Below, in pieces: positions 1 through 7,900 of a stretch of DNA of 14,345 nt. The position numbers were made by a program, and so were the translations under genes. Location of the stretch: positions 1 to 14,345 of the forward strand of contig JALTUD010000512.1 in the NCBI GenBank assembly GCA_027047735.1. The letters run 5' to 3'. Below the pieces are notes generated by a model. That model was not told the DNA's origin. It searched no databases and saw only the letters and a list, made by a program, of their open reading frames with translations. This DNA comes from Flavobacteriales bacterium (GTDB lineage: Bacteria > Bacteroidota > Bacteroidia > Flavobacteriales_D > Parvicellaceae). Each line of letters opens with the position of its first letter. Position 1 is the stretch's first letter.

Positions 1-1
1 A

Positions 2-61
2 AAAGTGGTAAAGGAAGATCCCGCAAAAGTAGAATTCGCCAAACATTATTTAGGAATATAA
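2..61 (+). CDS. C-terminal end of an unidentified upstream protein (partial)
   Basis: The second reading frame is open from the left edge and ends in TAA at 59-61, giving the tail KVVKEDPAKVEFAKHYLGI. The stop lies six bases before the next start, and the direction and tight spacing match the rest of the operon, so this is probably the end of a real gene. The nineteen visible residues contain no recognisable motif, and no function can be given. Confidence 0.55.
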   Translation, partial: KVVKEDPAKVEFAKHYLGI

Positions 62-67
62 ATCAAA

Positions 68-838
68 ATGAAAAAGCAAACGAACATACAAACATTGCCA
101 CAAAAAACACAAGTGGCAACACCTGTAACCAATATTGTTTTGGATAAAGAAAAACAATCGTGGTGGAGCAGTTTAACGGACAAACAACGTCAGACCATTG
201 TTTCGCTTGCTATCATTTTGGGTGTTTCGGTGGTAACTGTTATAGCAATCAAATTTGCGAGTAACAAAATCAGAAACATCATAGCCAATAATGCAGAGAA
301 TAGCAGTTTTGGAGCAAAGCAACATTCTACTTGGGCAAAGCAACTCAAAATGGCGTTTGACAATGACGGTTGGTGGGGAACAGACGAGCAAGCCATACGA
401 CAAGTATTGAGAGCCATTCCATCACAAGAAGACTTTCAAAAAGTTCAAACAGCCTATCGCAAACTCTACAAAGGCAGAAACTTAATTGAAGATTTAACAG
501 ACGAATTAAAAGCAACAGAATTTAACGAAATGTTAGCCATACTTCAATCAAAGCCAGAACGAGCAAGAGATGCAAAAGAGGGTGTTATTTACAATCCTCA
601 CGCTTGGGCAAAACGACTTTATAATGCAATGAGCATTTATTACGCAGGGATATTTCCCGGTACAGATGAAGATGCAATTCTTGCCGTATTCAACGAAATG
701 CCTTCAAAAAAGGCTTTTGAAGACACAAAACAAGCCTACCAATCTTTATACGCTACATCTCTCACAGAAGATTTAGACGGAGACCTTGACTGGTCATTGG
801 ATTGGAGAGCAATTATTAACAAAAAACCAAATCAATAG
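68..838 (+). CDS. Membrane-anchored protein with two annexin-like repeats
   Basis: This 256-residue protein has a polar N-terminus, one hydrophobic segment at about residues 42-62 (rich in Ile, Val and Ala), and a soluble C-terminal part. That part holds two similar helical repeats at about 89-160 and 179-254. Both start with a WAK(Q/R)L helix, carry a GTDE turn (104-107 and 198-201) followed by an Ala-Ile helix, then an AY..LY segment and a L.EDL..(D/E)L end. This order is that of the annexin repeat, whose GxGT turn plus a downstream acidic residue bind calcium in eukaryotic annexins. Annexin-like repeats are known in some bacterial proteins, but their role is poorly defined. No signal-peptidase site is evident, so a membrane anchor is more likely than secretion. 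It is the first of three successive membrane-anchored proteins, which suggests a structural or envelope-associated role. Membrane or calcium binding is inferred. Confidence 0.8.
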   Translation: MKKQTNIQTLPQKTQVATPVTNIVLDKEKQSWWSSLTDKQRQTIVSLAIILGVSVVTVIAIKFASNKIRNIIANNAENSSFGAKQHSTWAKQLKMAFDNDGWWGTDEQAIRQVLRAIPSQEDFQKVQTAYRKLYKGRNLIEDLTDELKATEFNEMLAILQSKPERARDAKEGVIYNPHAWAKRLYNAMSIYYAGIFPGTDEDAILAVFNEMPSKKAFEDTKQAYQSLYATSLTEDLDGDLDWSLDWRAIINKKPNQ

Positions 839-858
839 GTTTTACAATTTGATATAAA

Positions 859-1755
859 ATGGAAAAGAAAACAAAATATTTGCTACTTGGTTTAGGTGTA
901 GTTACTGTTGGAGCAGGTGCATTTCTTTATATGCAACATCAAAAAAAGAAAAAAGAAAATGCCAATAATCTAATCAATGATTCATTCTCGAGCAATAGTT
1001 TACCATTGCCAACCACAACGCCAACAAGTAGTCATAGTGGTAGTTCTTCAAGTAGTGGTTTTCCACTCAAAAAAGGAAGCAGAGGAACTTTGGTTAGAAA
1101 CCTACAAAATGCACTCATTAAAAAGTACGGAGCAAGTATTCTACCCAAATATGGAGCAGATGGAGGTTTTGGAAATGAAACAGTTCAAGCACTTCAATCC
1201 AAAGGTTTACCAACCATAATTACAAGTGATGTTTTTACACAATTGGTATTGGGTCAAAGTGGAAGTTCTACAACAAATAATAGTAGTTCATCTTCAAGCA
1301 TCTCAAATGCGTTGCACATTGCCATTACCAACAACAATCTATCAAGTGCAATAGCAGCACTAAAGAATATTAAGAGTGTTGCAGGTTATACAGCAGTCAA
1401 TACCATATTCAAAAAAACACGAATCAATTTTGTGCGAAAGACACTTGTAACCGCCTTACTCGACCAATTCAATACTTCATCAAAAAAGAAACAAATCAAT
1501 GCAGAATTGTATCGAATCGGATTGAAGTATGACGGTTCAAAATGGGCTTTGTCAGGTGTTTACGGATTGGGAATAGACCAACTTGTAACCATTGAACCAA
1601 CAAAAGTTTGGGACGACAACGGTAGTACAATGAATGTGCCTGTTGCCACCATTTTAGGAGAATACCTTGATGCAAACAACGGTGTTACAGAATTTGAAAC
1701 ACTTGACAGAAGAAGATTATTTGTAAAAACAACCGCAATAAGTTACGTAAAATGA
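859..1755 (+). CDS. Membrane-anchored peptidoglycan-binding protein
   Basis: This 298-residue protein has a short basic N-terminus, a transmembrane segment at about 7-25, a Lys-rich stop (29-32), and a flexible Ser/Thr/Pro linker (43-67). A PG_binding_1-type domain follows at about 68-130. Its signature is LKKGSRG, then LQNAL, LPKYGADGGFG and T.QAL, with the GADG.FG turn typical of this three-helix wall-binding fold. A second Ser-rich linker (about 131-148) leads to a helical region (149-225) and a C-terminal domain (about 228-298) that I do not recognise. The design places a wall-binding head on a tether above a membrane. The next gene overlaps this one by four bases (ATGA), so the two are translationally coupled. 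No catalytic residues are evident, and it probably positions the coupled putative wall enzyme. It could be a virion protein, a lysis accessory protein or part of a transfer machine. Confidence 0.8.
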   Translation: MEKKTKYLLLGLGVVTVGAGAFLYMQHQKKKKENANNLINDSFSSNSLPLPTTTPTSSHSGSSSSSGFPLKKGSRGTLVRNLQNALIKKYGASILPKYGADGGFGNETVQALQSKGLPTIITSDVFTQLVLGQSGSSTTNNSSSSSSISNALHIAITNNNLSSAIAALKNIKSVAGYTAVNTIFKKTRINFVRKTLVTALLDQFNTSSKKKQINAELYRIGLKYDGSKWALSGVYGLGIDQLVTIEPTKVWDDNGSTMNVPVATILGEYLDANNGVTEFETLDRRRLFVKTTAISYVK

Positions 1756-2429
1756 TAAAGAAAGTAAAACAACTCGCAAAGGATAAAGGCTATTTCATTT
1801 ATGACAAACCTTATCAATTAAATATCTGGGGCTTTAGAGCCAATACAGAAAAACCAAATTCGTTTGATGATGAACTACACGTGTTTACCAACGTGGCTAA
1901 AACAGGCAAACCCAATTGGGCATACCTTGTTTTTAAAATCACAACCGATCCAGGTACTTATTGGTTAAAAAATCCAATGAACCCACAAGGTACAGCCATT
2001 CTAAAAGCAGGACAATACAAAGATGTCTATAAGATTGCAAAGCATAGAGGTAAATATTACGCCCTGTGTCAAAGAAACGGAAAGGTCACAGTCATAAGAG
2101 ACTACAACCGAGATGCAGTTCTTGATTTTTACAACGGTAGAGAAGAAACTGGAATGTTTGGAATCAACTTACACCGAGCAAGAAAAGTTGGAGATACTTA
2201 TGTCATTGACAGATATTCGGCAGGTTGTCAAGTATTCAAAAAAGCAAACGACTTCAACTTCTTTATGAAAATGTGTGAAGTGCATAGAAAATTGTATGGC
2301 AACCTATTTACCTACACGCTAATCGACAAGCGAATGGAGTTTAGAGCAAAACTCAAAAGAATAACAATCAGTTCAGTTTTGGTAGGATTGCTTTTGGGTG
2401 GGTATTATTTCATTTCCAATGAGGAGTAA
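1752..2429 (+). CDS. Putative L,D-transpeptidase-like cell-wall enzyme with C-terminal membrane anchor
   Basis: This is a 225-residue protein. Residues about 20-60 and 60-115 show extended-strand character. The telling part is GINLHRA (His141) followed by RYSAGCQVF (Cys159). A histidine about 15-20 residues before S.GC is the catalytic arrangement of YkuD-like L,D-transpeptidases and related wall enzymes in phages of Bacteroidota. The segment after it (FMKMCE, YGN.FTYTL) resembles that phage group from memory. A hydrophobic helix at about 205-221, followed by only a few residues, makes it a probable tail-anchored protein. It overlaps the peptidoglycan-binding gene by four bases, so the pair likely works together: one binds peptidoglycan, the other remodels or cuts it. 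The substrate and bond cleaved are unknown. A simple cytoplasmic endolysin is less likely because of the C-terminal anchor. Confidence 0.7.
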   Translation: MIKKVKQLAKDKGYFIYDKPYQLNIWGFRANTEKPNSFDDELHVFTNVAKTGKPNWAYLVFKITTDPGTYWLKNPMNPQGTAILKAGQYKDVYKIAKHRGKYYALCQRNGKVTVIRDYNRDAVLDFYNGREETGMFGINLHRARKVGDTYVIDRYSAGCQVFKKANDFNFFMKMCEVHRKLYGNLFTYTLIDKRMEFRAKLKRITISSVLVGLLLGGYYFISNEE

Positions 2430-2440
2430 TCTCAAATGAT

Positions 2441-2920
2441 ATGAATGTCAGTTTTGAAAGAAAGAAAAAAGGGAAAGATGAATGGCTAACACCACCATAC
2501 ATTTTGAATGCTTTAGGCGAATTTGATTTAGACCCTTGTTCTCCAATTAAACGCCCCTGGCAAACAGCAGAAACCCATTATACAAAACAAGACAATGGCT
2601 TAACAAAAAGGTGGTTTGGTAGAGTTTGGTGCAACCCTCCATACGGAAACCAAACAGAAAAATGGTTAGCAAAATGTGTAAAACACAAAAACGCTATTGC
2701 CTTAGTATTTGCAAGAACCGAAACAAAGATGTTTTTCAAATACATCTGGGAAAAAGCAGATGCAGTTTTATTCATCAAAGGAAGATTAAGATTCTACCAC
2801 AGAAACGGAATAGAGGGAGATTCAGCAGGTGCACCAAGTGTACTTGTTGCCTATGGTAAAGCCAATGTAAAGGCTTTATTAAAATCTAAAATTAGTGGAA
2901 TATTTATTCAATTAAGATAA
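2441..2920 (+). CDS. Phage-type DNA N6-adenine methyltransferase (Dam family)
   Basis: This 159-residue protein transfers a methyl group from S-adenosylmethionine to the N6 of adenine in DNA. It matches the short phage Dam family (Pfam Dam, PF05869). It has DEWLTPP at 13-19, DLDPCS at 29-34 and the catalytic NPPYG at 65-69 (the DPPY-type motif IV). FARTET at 90-95, KGRLRF at 113-118 and a SAGAPS loop near 128-133 complete the pattern. The length is normal for the family, and there is no separate target-recognition domain or partner nuclease. Its stop overlaps the start of the cytosine methyltransferase by one base (TAATG), so the two are co-translated. An orphan methyltransferase in a mobile element usually protects the element from host restriction. 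The site recognised cannot be read from the sequence. Confidence 0.88.
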   Translation: MNVSFERKKKGKDEWLTPPYILNALGEFDLDPCSPIKRPWQTAETHYTKQDNGLTKRWFGRVWCNPPYGNQTEKWLAKCVKHKNAIALVFARTETKMFFKYIWEKADAVLFIKGRLRFYHRNGIEGDSAGAPSVLVAYGKANVKALLKSKISGIFIQLR

Positions 2921-3879
2921 TGAAAAACACAATAACATATCTCGATTTATTCTCTGGATTGGGAGCCTTCCCAAAAGGACTACTTGATGCAGGGTTTAAG
3001 TTTTCTAATCACTATTTCAGTGAGGTAGATAAATATGCTATTGCCAATTACAAGTATAATTTTAAAAATGCTAAAAATCTAGGAGATGTCACAAAAATCA
3101 AAACTAAAGAAATTAAAAAGCCGGATATTATCACATTCGGATCTCCTTGTCAAGATATTTCGCACTCTGGACACAAAACAGGAATCAACGGAAATAGAAG
3201 TAAACTCTTTTATGATGCAATTAGAATTATTGACAGGTTGCGTCCCAAAGTTTTTGTCTTTGAAAATGTCAAAGGGTTATTCTTTAGTAACAAAGGAAAA
3301 GACTTTGAGGTCGTACTTAGAGAAATTGCCAACATTGGGGTATATGAATGCCAATGGCAACTTATTAATACTGCCTGGCTTTTACCCCAAAATAGAGAGC
3401 GAATTTTCCTTGTTGGACATCTTAGAGGATTCCGTTTCCCCCAAATATTTCCTCTCCTCAGCGGATATAAAGAAAATCAAAAAAGGAAAGCACTTGTAAA
3501 AATTGTAGGTCGCATCAATAGAGGACAATCAGGACGAGTGTATTCAGCAAAAGGCTTTGCACCTACATTAACCGTTGGACACGGTTACGGAAATGGAATT
3601 GTAAAAGTTGGAAAACGATACCGAAAATTGACACCAATTGAATGCGAACGATTACAAGGCTTACCAGATGATTGGACAAAGTTTGGAATCTACGAAAACC
3701 GAAAGGTAGAAATAAGAGAAACGCAACGCTACAAACTTTTAGGCAATGCAATAACAAGTTTAGTAATGAAACTCATTGCTCAAAAGATATATCCTGCATT
3801 TGGTTCTGGTATTAACGGAACGCCAACCAAACTTGAACTAAAAGCACAACAATTATTTAATGAACTCCAAAAATTCTAA
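2920..3879 (+). CDS. C5-cytosine DNA methyltransferase (Dcm family)
   Basis: This 319-residue enzyme makes 5-methylcytosine in DNA using S-adenosylmethionine. The conserved motifs appear in the usual order: motif I DLFSGLGAF at 9-17, motif IV with the nucleophile in GSPCQ (Cys77), motif VI ENVKG starting at Glu115, motif VIII QNRERIFLVG at 157-166, the LTPIECERLQGLP block near 237-249, and motif X GNAI at 275-278. The target-recognition region between motifs VIII and IX is short, so a short recognition site is plausible but unread. The length fits small phage and restriction-modification enzymes. No endonuclease lies next to it, which argues for an orphan protective methylase. It starts inside the stop of the Dam gene (TAATG) and ends four bases before the preferred start of the PP-loop gene. 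Confidence 0.92.
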   Translation: MKNTITYLDLFSGLGAFPKGLLDAGFKFSNHYFSEVDKYAIANYKYNFKNAKNLGDVTKIKTKEIKKPDIITFGSPCQDISHSGHKTGINGNRSKLFYDAIRIIDRLRPKVFVFENVKGLFFSNKGKDFEVVLREIANIGVYECQWQLINTAWLLPQNRERIFLVGHLRGFRFPQIFPLLSGYKENQKRKALVKIVGRINRGQSGRVYSAKGFAPTLTVGHGYGNGIVKVGKRYRKLTPIECERLQGLPDDWTKFGIYENRKVEIRETQRYKLLGNAITSLVMKLIAQKIYPAFGSGINGTPTKLELKAQQLFNELQKF

Positions 3880-3883
3880 CACA

Positions 3884-4699
3884 ATGACAAAAAGAGAAAT
3901 AAATAGAATATTAAAAATAGAAAAGCGGGCAATTCATTTTATCAAAACAATTGAAAATTCTATTGACAAACAATTGTTTGCAGGTAATAGTGGAGGAAAA
4001 GATAGTTCGATAGTTGACTTTTTACTTCAAAAAAGTGGTGTGAAATATATCTCTTTTCACGCAAATACAACTTTAGATCCTCCAAGAACAATTCCTTTCA
4101 TTAAAAGGGTTTTTCCTCATACAGAAATACTAAAACCTAAGGAAACTTTTTACCAACTTATCAAGCGAAAAGGTTTACCAACAAGACTGAATAGATATTG
4201 TTGTGAGTATTTAAAAGAATATGGCTCAGTTGGCAAAGTTGTTTTTGAAGGAGTTAGAAGTGCTGAAAGTAAAAACAGAAAAGGTAGAGATTATATTCAG
4301 TGTGATTCAAGAAAATGGCAAAGAAACGCAAAACATATCTACCCAATTTATGACTGGACTGATGATGATGTTTGGAACTACATAAAGTACTATAAAATTG
4401 AATTGGCTCCAAGTTACTCAAAGGGTTTGAATAGATTGGGATGCGTTGGTTGCCCTTTAATATCTACTAAGAAAAGATTAAAAGAGTTTAAACTATATCC
4501 TAAAATTTTAGAAAATATTAAAAGAGCCATTAAGGTAGGAATGCAAAATAATCCACAATGGAAATTATCAGTTGCATCAGATATGAATGAAGAAACTGCA
4601 ATTCAATGGTGGTTAAGTGGATTAACAATGAATCAATTCTTTAGTGAATACAAATTAATAGGTTCAAGAAAATTAGGATGGAAAAAAATAACACAATGA
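3884..4699 (+). CDS. Phage-type PP-loop protein (PAPS reductase / DndC-like family)
   Basis: I choose the ATG at 3884 (271 residues), four bases after the upstream stop. An in-frame ATG at 3860 would add eight residues and overlap the cytosine methyltransferase by 20 bases. In numbering from 3860, the PP-loop NSGGKDSS lies at 43-50, RYCCEYLK at 112-119, GVRSAES at 131-137, YPIYDWTDDDVW at 161-172, and RLGCVGCPL at 192-200. The SGGKDS loop binds and activates ATP. The WT..DV block and paired cysteines are shared with phage PAPS-reductase-like proteins and with DndC of DNA phosphorothioation. Sulfate assimilation is unlikely because no pathway gene is near and the neighbours are DNA methyltransferases. 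A part in DNA modification is the favoured inference. No dndA, dndD or dndE is present, so phosphorothioation is not shown. Confidence 0.85.
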   Translation: MTKREINRILKIEKRAIHFIKTIENSIDKQLFAGNSGGKDSSIVDFLLQKSGVKYISFHANTTLDPPRTIPFIKRVFPHTEILKPKETFYQLIKRKGLPTRLNRYCCEYLKEYGSVGKVVFEGVRSAESKNRKGRDYIQCDSRKWQRNAKHIYPIYDWTDDDVWNYIKYYKIELAPSYSKGLNRLGCVGCPLISTKKRLKEFKLYPKILENIKRAIKVGMQNNPQWKLSVASDMNEETAIQWWLSGLTMNQFFSEYKLIGSRKLGWKKITQ

Positions 4700-4914
4700 C
4701 TAAACAAAAAATAACATATAGTAAAATGACTTTTATCCTTTCAATAATTGGTTTTATTGGAAGCATAGGATTCTATTTAGGTGTTTTGAAACAAGTGTAT
4801 TCAAAACCCGATAACATTGAAATTCAGATTTCAGATTTACAACGAGAAAACAAAGAATTAAAAACTCAAATCACTGTTCTAACCAAAATGGTTGATGATT
4901 GCCAAGATAAATAA
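4696..4914 (+). CDS. Small single-pass membrane protein with coiled-coil tail
   Basis: From the ATG at 4696 this is a 72-residue protein. The start shares the exact 12-base context TAACACAATGAC with the preceding gene's preferred start and overlaps that gene's stop as ATGA. A start at 4678 would add six residues. A transmembrane segment at about 12-30 of the short form (Ile, Gly and Phe-rich) is followed by a polar region. A heptad-like tail then runs from about IQISDLQREN to VLTKMV, typical of a short coiled coil. This shape recalls i-spanins (Rz-like) and phage membrane proteins, but spanins are usually longer and paired with an outer-membrane lipoprotein, which is absent. The C-terminus touches the next start (TAATG). 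Function is unknown; it may oligomerise in the inner membrane. Confidence 0.68.
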   Translation: MTKQKITYSKMTFILSIIGFIGSIGFYLGVLKQVYSKPDNIEIQISDLQRENKELKTQITVLTKMVDDCQDK

Positions 4915-7900
4915 TGACATACGATAGAAAACATATTGCCAATTCAAAGGCTAGCACTGAGCGTAGTCGTAGTGAGAAAATTTATTACCAAACAATGGTC
5001 AACCATTTGAGAAATGGAGATAAGTTAAACCGTCCTAAAACTGAGAAGTTAGCAATCAGTTTAGGGATATTAGACCGTACAAAAATCAAAGAATTAACTG
5101 AGTTGGCAATTGTTATTCGTGCTCGTGAAATAGCATTGCGACCGGGTACACGTTTTGATAAATTCAATAACATTGTTGAGTTGTATAAAAATCAAACAAA
5201 CTTATCTTTTAGAACAAGTCAAAGTATTTTATTACAACAATATTCAACCCCTGCACCAATTGGTTACTTAATGGGTTTGTACTGTGGAATTGATTCACAC
5301 ACCAAATCTGTTTTTGAACCATCAGCAGGAAATGGATTGTTGACTATTGCTACAAAACCGAGCAGAGTTGTTGTCAATGAAATAGATCCTGTACGAAATG
5401 AAAATTTAGTCAGACAAGTTTACAAAGAGGTGTATTCGCAAGATGCGTCAAAAGACTTCCCTCAATTTTCGAGACATTTTGATGCCGTTATAACCAATCC
5501 ACCATTTGGAAGATTGAGCAAAGCAGAAATGTATGACGGTTTTCCTATCAAAGAGTTAGACCATCATATGGCTTTAGTTGCTCTTTCTAAAATGAAAGTA
5601 AATGGCAAAGCCGCAATCATAATTGGGAGTCATACCCAATGGGACGAAAGGGGACGTATTCAAAAAGGCAAGAACCGTATTTTCTTTAACTATCTGTACA
5701 GTCATTACAACGTAGATGATGTCATTCTAATCAACGGAAGCAAACTGTATTCACGTCAAGGCACATCTTTTAACACTCGCTTGATTTTGATTGATGGTGT
5801 AAGAAAAAGACCTAACGGAGTAGCACCACTTAAAAACGAATTGCAATCGCAAGTCGTGAACTCATTTGATGAACTTTATAATAGAATCAGTATGTATTTT
5901 GACAAAAAACAACCCTTAGATAAATTAGTTTTAGAAGCATTAGAACTAGAAAACGAATTACTATCACAAGAATTGGGAGCCCCTTATTTGCCTGCATCAG
6001 ATTCGTGTTTTGTTTTAGATACACAAGTTCCAGATGCTATGGAATTTGAAATGCACCAAGCCATTAACCGAATAAAACAAGATGTAGGTGGAGATATGGA
6101 TAATTTTGTTCGTCATAGATTGGGTTATACATATAAAACTCAATTGTGCAACGCCTTATCTGCCGAACAAATTGATGCAGTTGGAGTTTCCATTTACAAC
6201 ATAGAAGCATTAGGGCAAGCAGTAATCATTGGCGACCAAACAGGAATTGGAAAAGGACGTGTTGCGGCTTCAATGATTCGCTATGCGGTTCAGCAAGGAA
6301 TAACCCCCATTTTCCTAACCGAAAAAGCCAACTTGTTTTCAGATATATACAGAGATTTATCAGCAATTGGCTCAGAAAACTTACGCCCTTTTATTGTAAA
6401 TGCTAGAGGAAGTAAAACGCATATTAAAGATGAAAATGGTAATGTTGTGTATGAAGCACTAACCAAACCAGAGCAAGATGCTATTTTTAAAAACAAGAAA
6501 ATTCCCAATGGGTATGATTTTGTGGTAGCGACTTATTCTCAATTCAATTCTCCAGATAAAAAACCTTTAAAACCTCAATTTTTATTAGAAATAGCAAAGG
6601 GGGCAATTATCATAATGGATGAGAGCCACAATTCAAGTGGTTCATCTAATACGGGAGTGTTTATGCAAGGGGTATTGGCAAGAACTAAAGGTGCCATATT
6701 CCTATCAGCCACTTTTGCCAAACGTCCCGACAATATGCCTATTTACGCAATGAAAACAGCCATTTCAGAAGCCAATATGAGCAAAGAAGAATTGGTGGAT
6801 GCAATAACTAAAGGTGGTGTTGCTTTGCAAGAAGTGTTAGCAAGTCAATTAGTTGCAGAAGGACAAATGATAAGACGTGAACGAACCTATGAGGGAATTG
6901 AAGTGAATTACATTACCTTATTTGACAAAGCAAAAGAACACAAAGCTATTGCCGATAATGTAACCAATATCATTCGAGATATTATTAAGTTTCAAGAGGT
7001 TCACATTAACGCTAGAGTTGATGAGTTAGATGAAATTGCAGCCGCAGAGGGAAGTGAAGTTGATTTACGAGAAGGCACCAATCAAGGTGGAGTGGATAAT
7101 CAACCGTACTTCTCCAAAGTATTCAATATCATTAATCAAATGTTGTTTTCCATTAAAGCAGAAGCAGTTGCAGAAAAAGCCATTGAACGATTGAAACAAG
7201 GTAAGAAACCTTTGATTGCTTTTGCTTCAACTATGGGGAGTTTTATCGAGCAAATGGGAAGTGTTGGAGATGTCATAAAAGCCGACTTCTCCATTGTATT
7301 AGATAAAGGTTTACAAGGTGTGTTGAGATATACAGTAACCTTACCTAACGGAGAAAAAGACTACAAGTATTTTGACGTATCAGAATTATCAGTTGAAGCA
7401 CAAGACGAATATGCTCGAATATCTGAAAACATAAGAGAAATAGCAACAGGAATTACTATTTCGCCAATTGATGTTATCGTTCAGAAAATTGAAAATGCAG
7501 GCTATTCAGTTGCAGAAGTTACTGGTCGTAAACTCAAACTAAATTTGAACCTCAAATCAGGAATGGGAGAAATTGACAACCGTAAAAAAATCAATACCAA
7601 TGATGCGTTTAGAGAATTTAACAACAATGAAGTAGATGTTTTGCTCATCAACCAATCTGGTAGTACAGGAGCATCAGCACACGCCATTGTTACCGATAAA
7701 GTCTCCGAAAAAGATGTGAAACAAAGAGTAATGATTGTTTTGCAACCCGAATTAGATATTAATACTGAAGTTCAAAAACGTGGTAGAATCAACCGAACAG
7801 GGCAAATTCTAAAACCAATTTACGACTATGTAAATTCAGCCATTCCTGCTGAACAACGATTAATGATGATGTTGCAAAAGAAACTCAAAAGTTTAGATGC

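Noticed and set aside
840..860. Flavobacterial promoter (TAnnTTTG) before the peptidoglycan-binding gene
   Set aside because: TACAATTTG has three bases between TA and TTTG instead of two, and no upstream TTG box is clear. The gene is probably read from the operon.
3086..3499. 137-codon open frame inside the cytosine methyltransferase gene
   Set aside because: It lies wholly within a gene with all C5-methyltransferase motifs in another frame and has no recognisable domain, so it is a shadow of that gene.
3884..4699. Assimilatory PAPS/APS reductase of sulfur metabolism
   Set aside because: No cys genes are near, and the CC...CxxC and WTDDDVW layout with DNA methylase neighbours is that of the phage/DndC-like branch.
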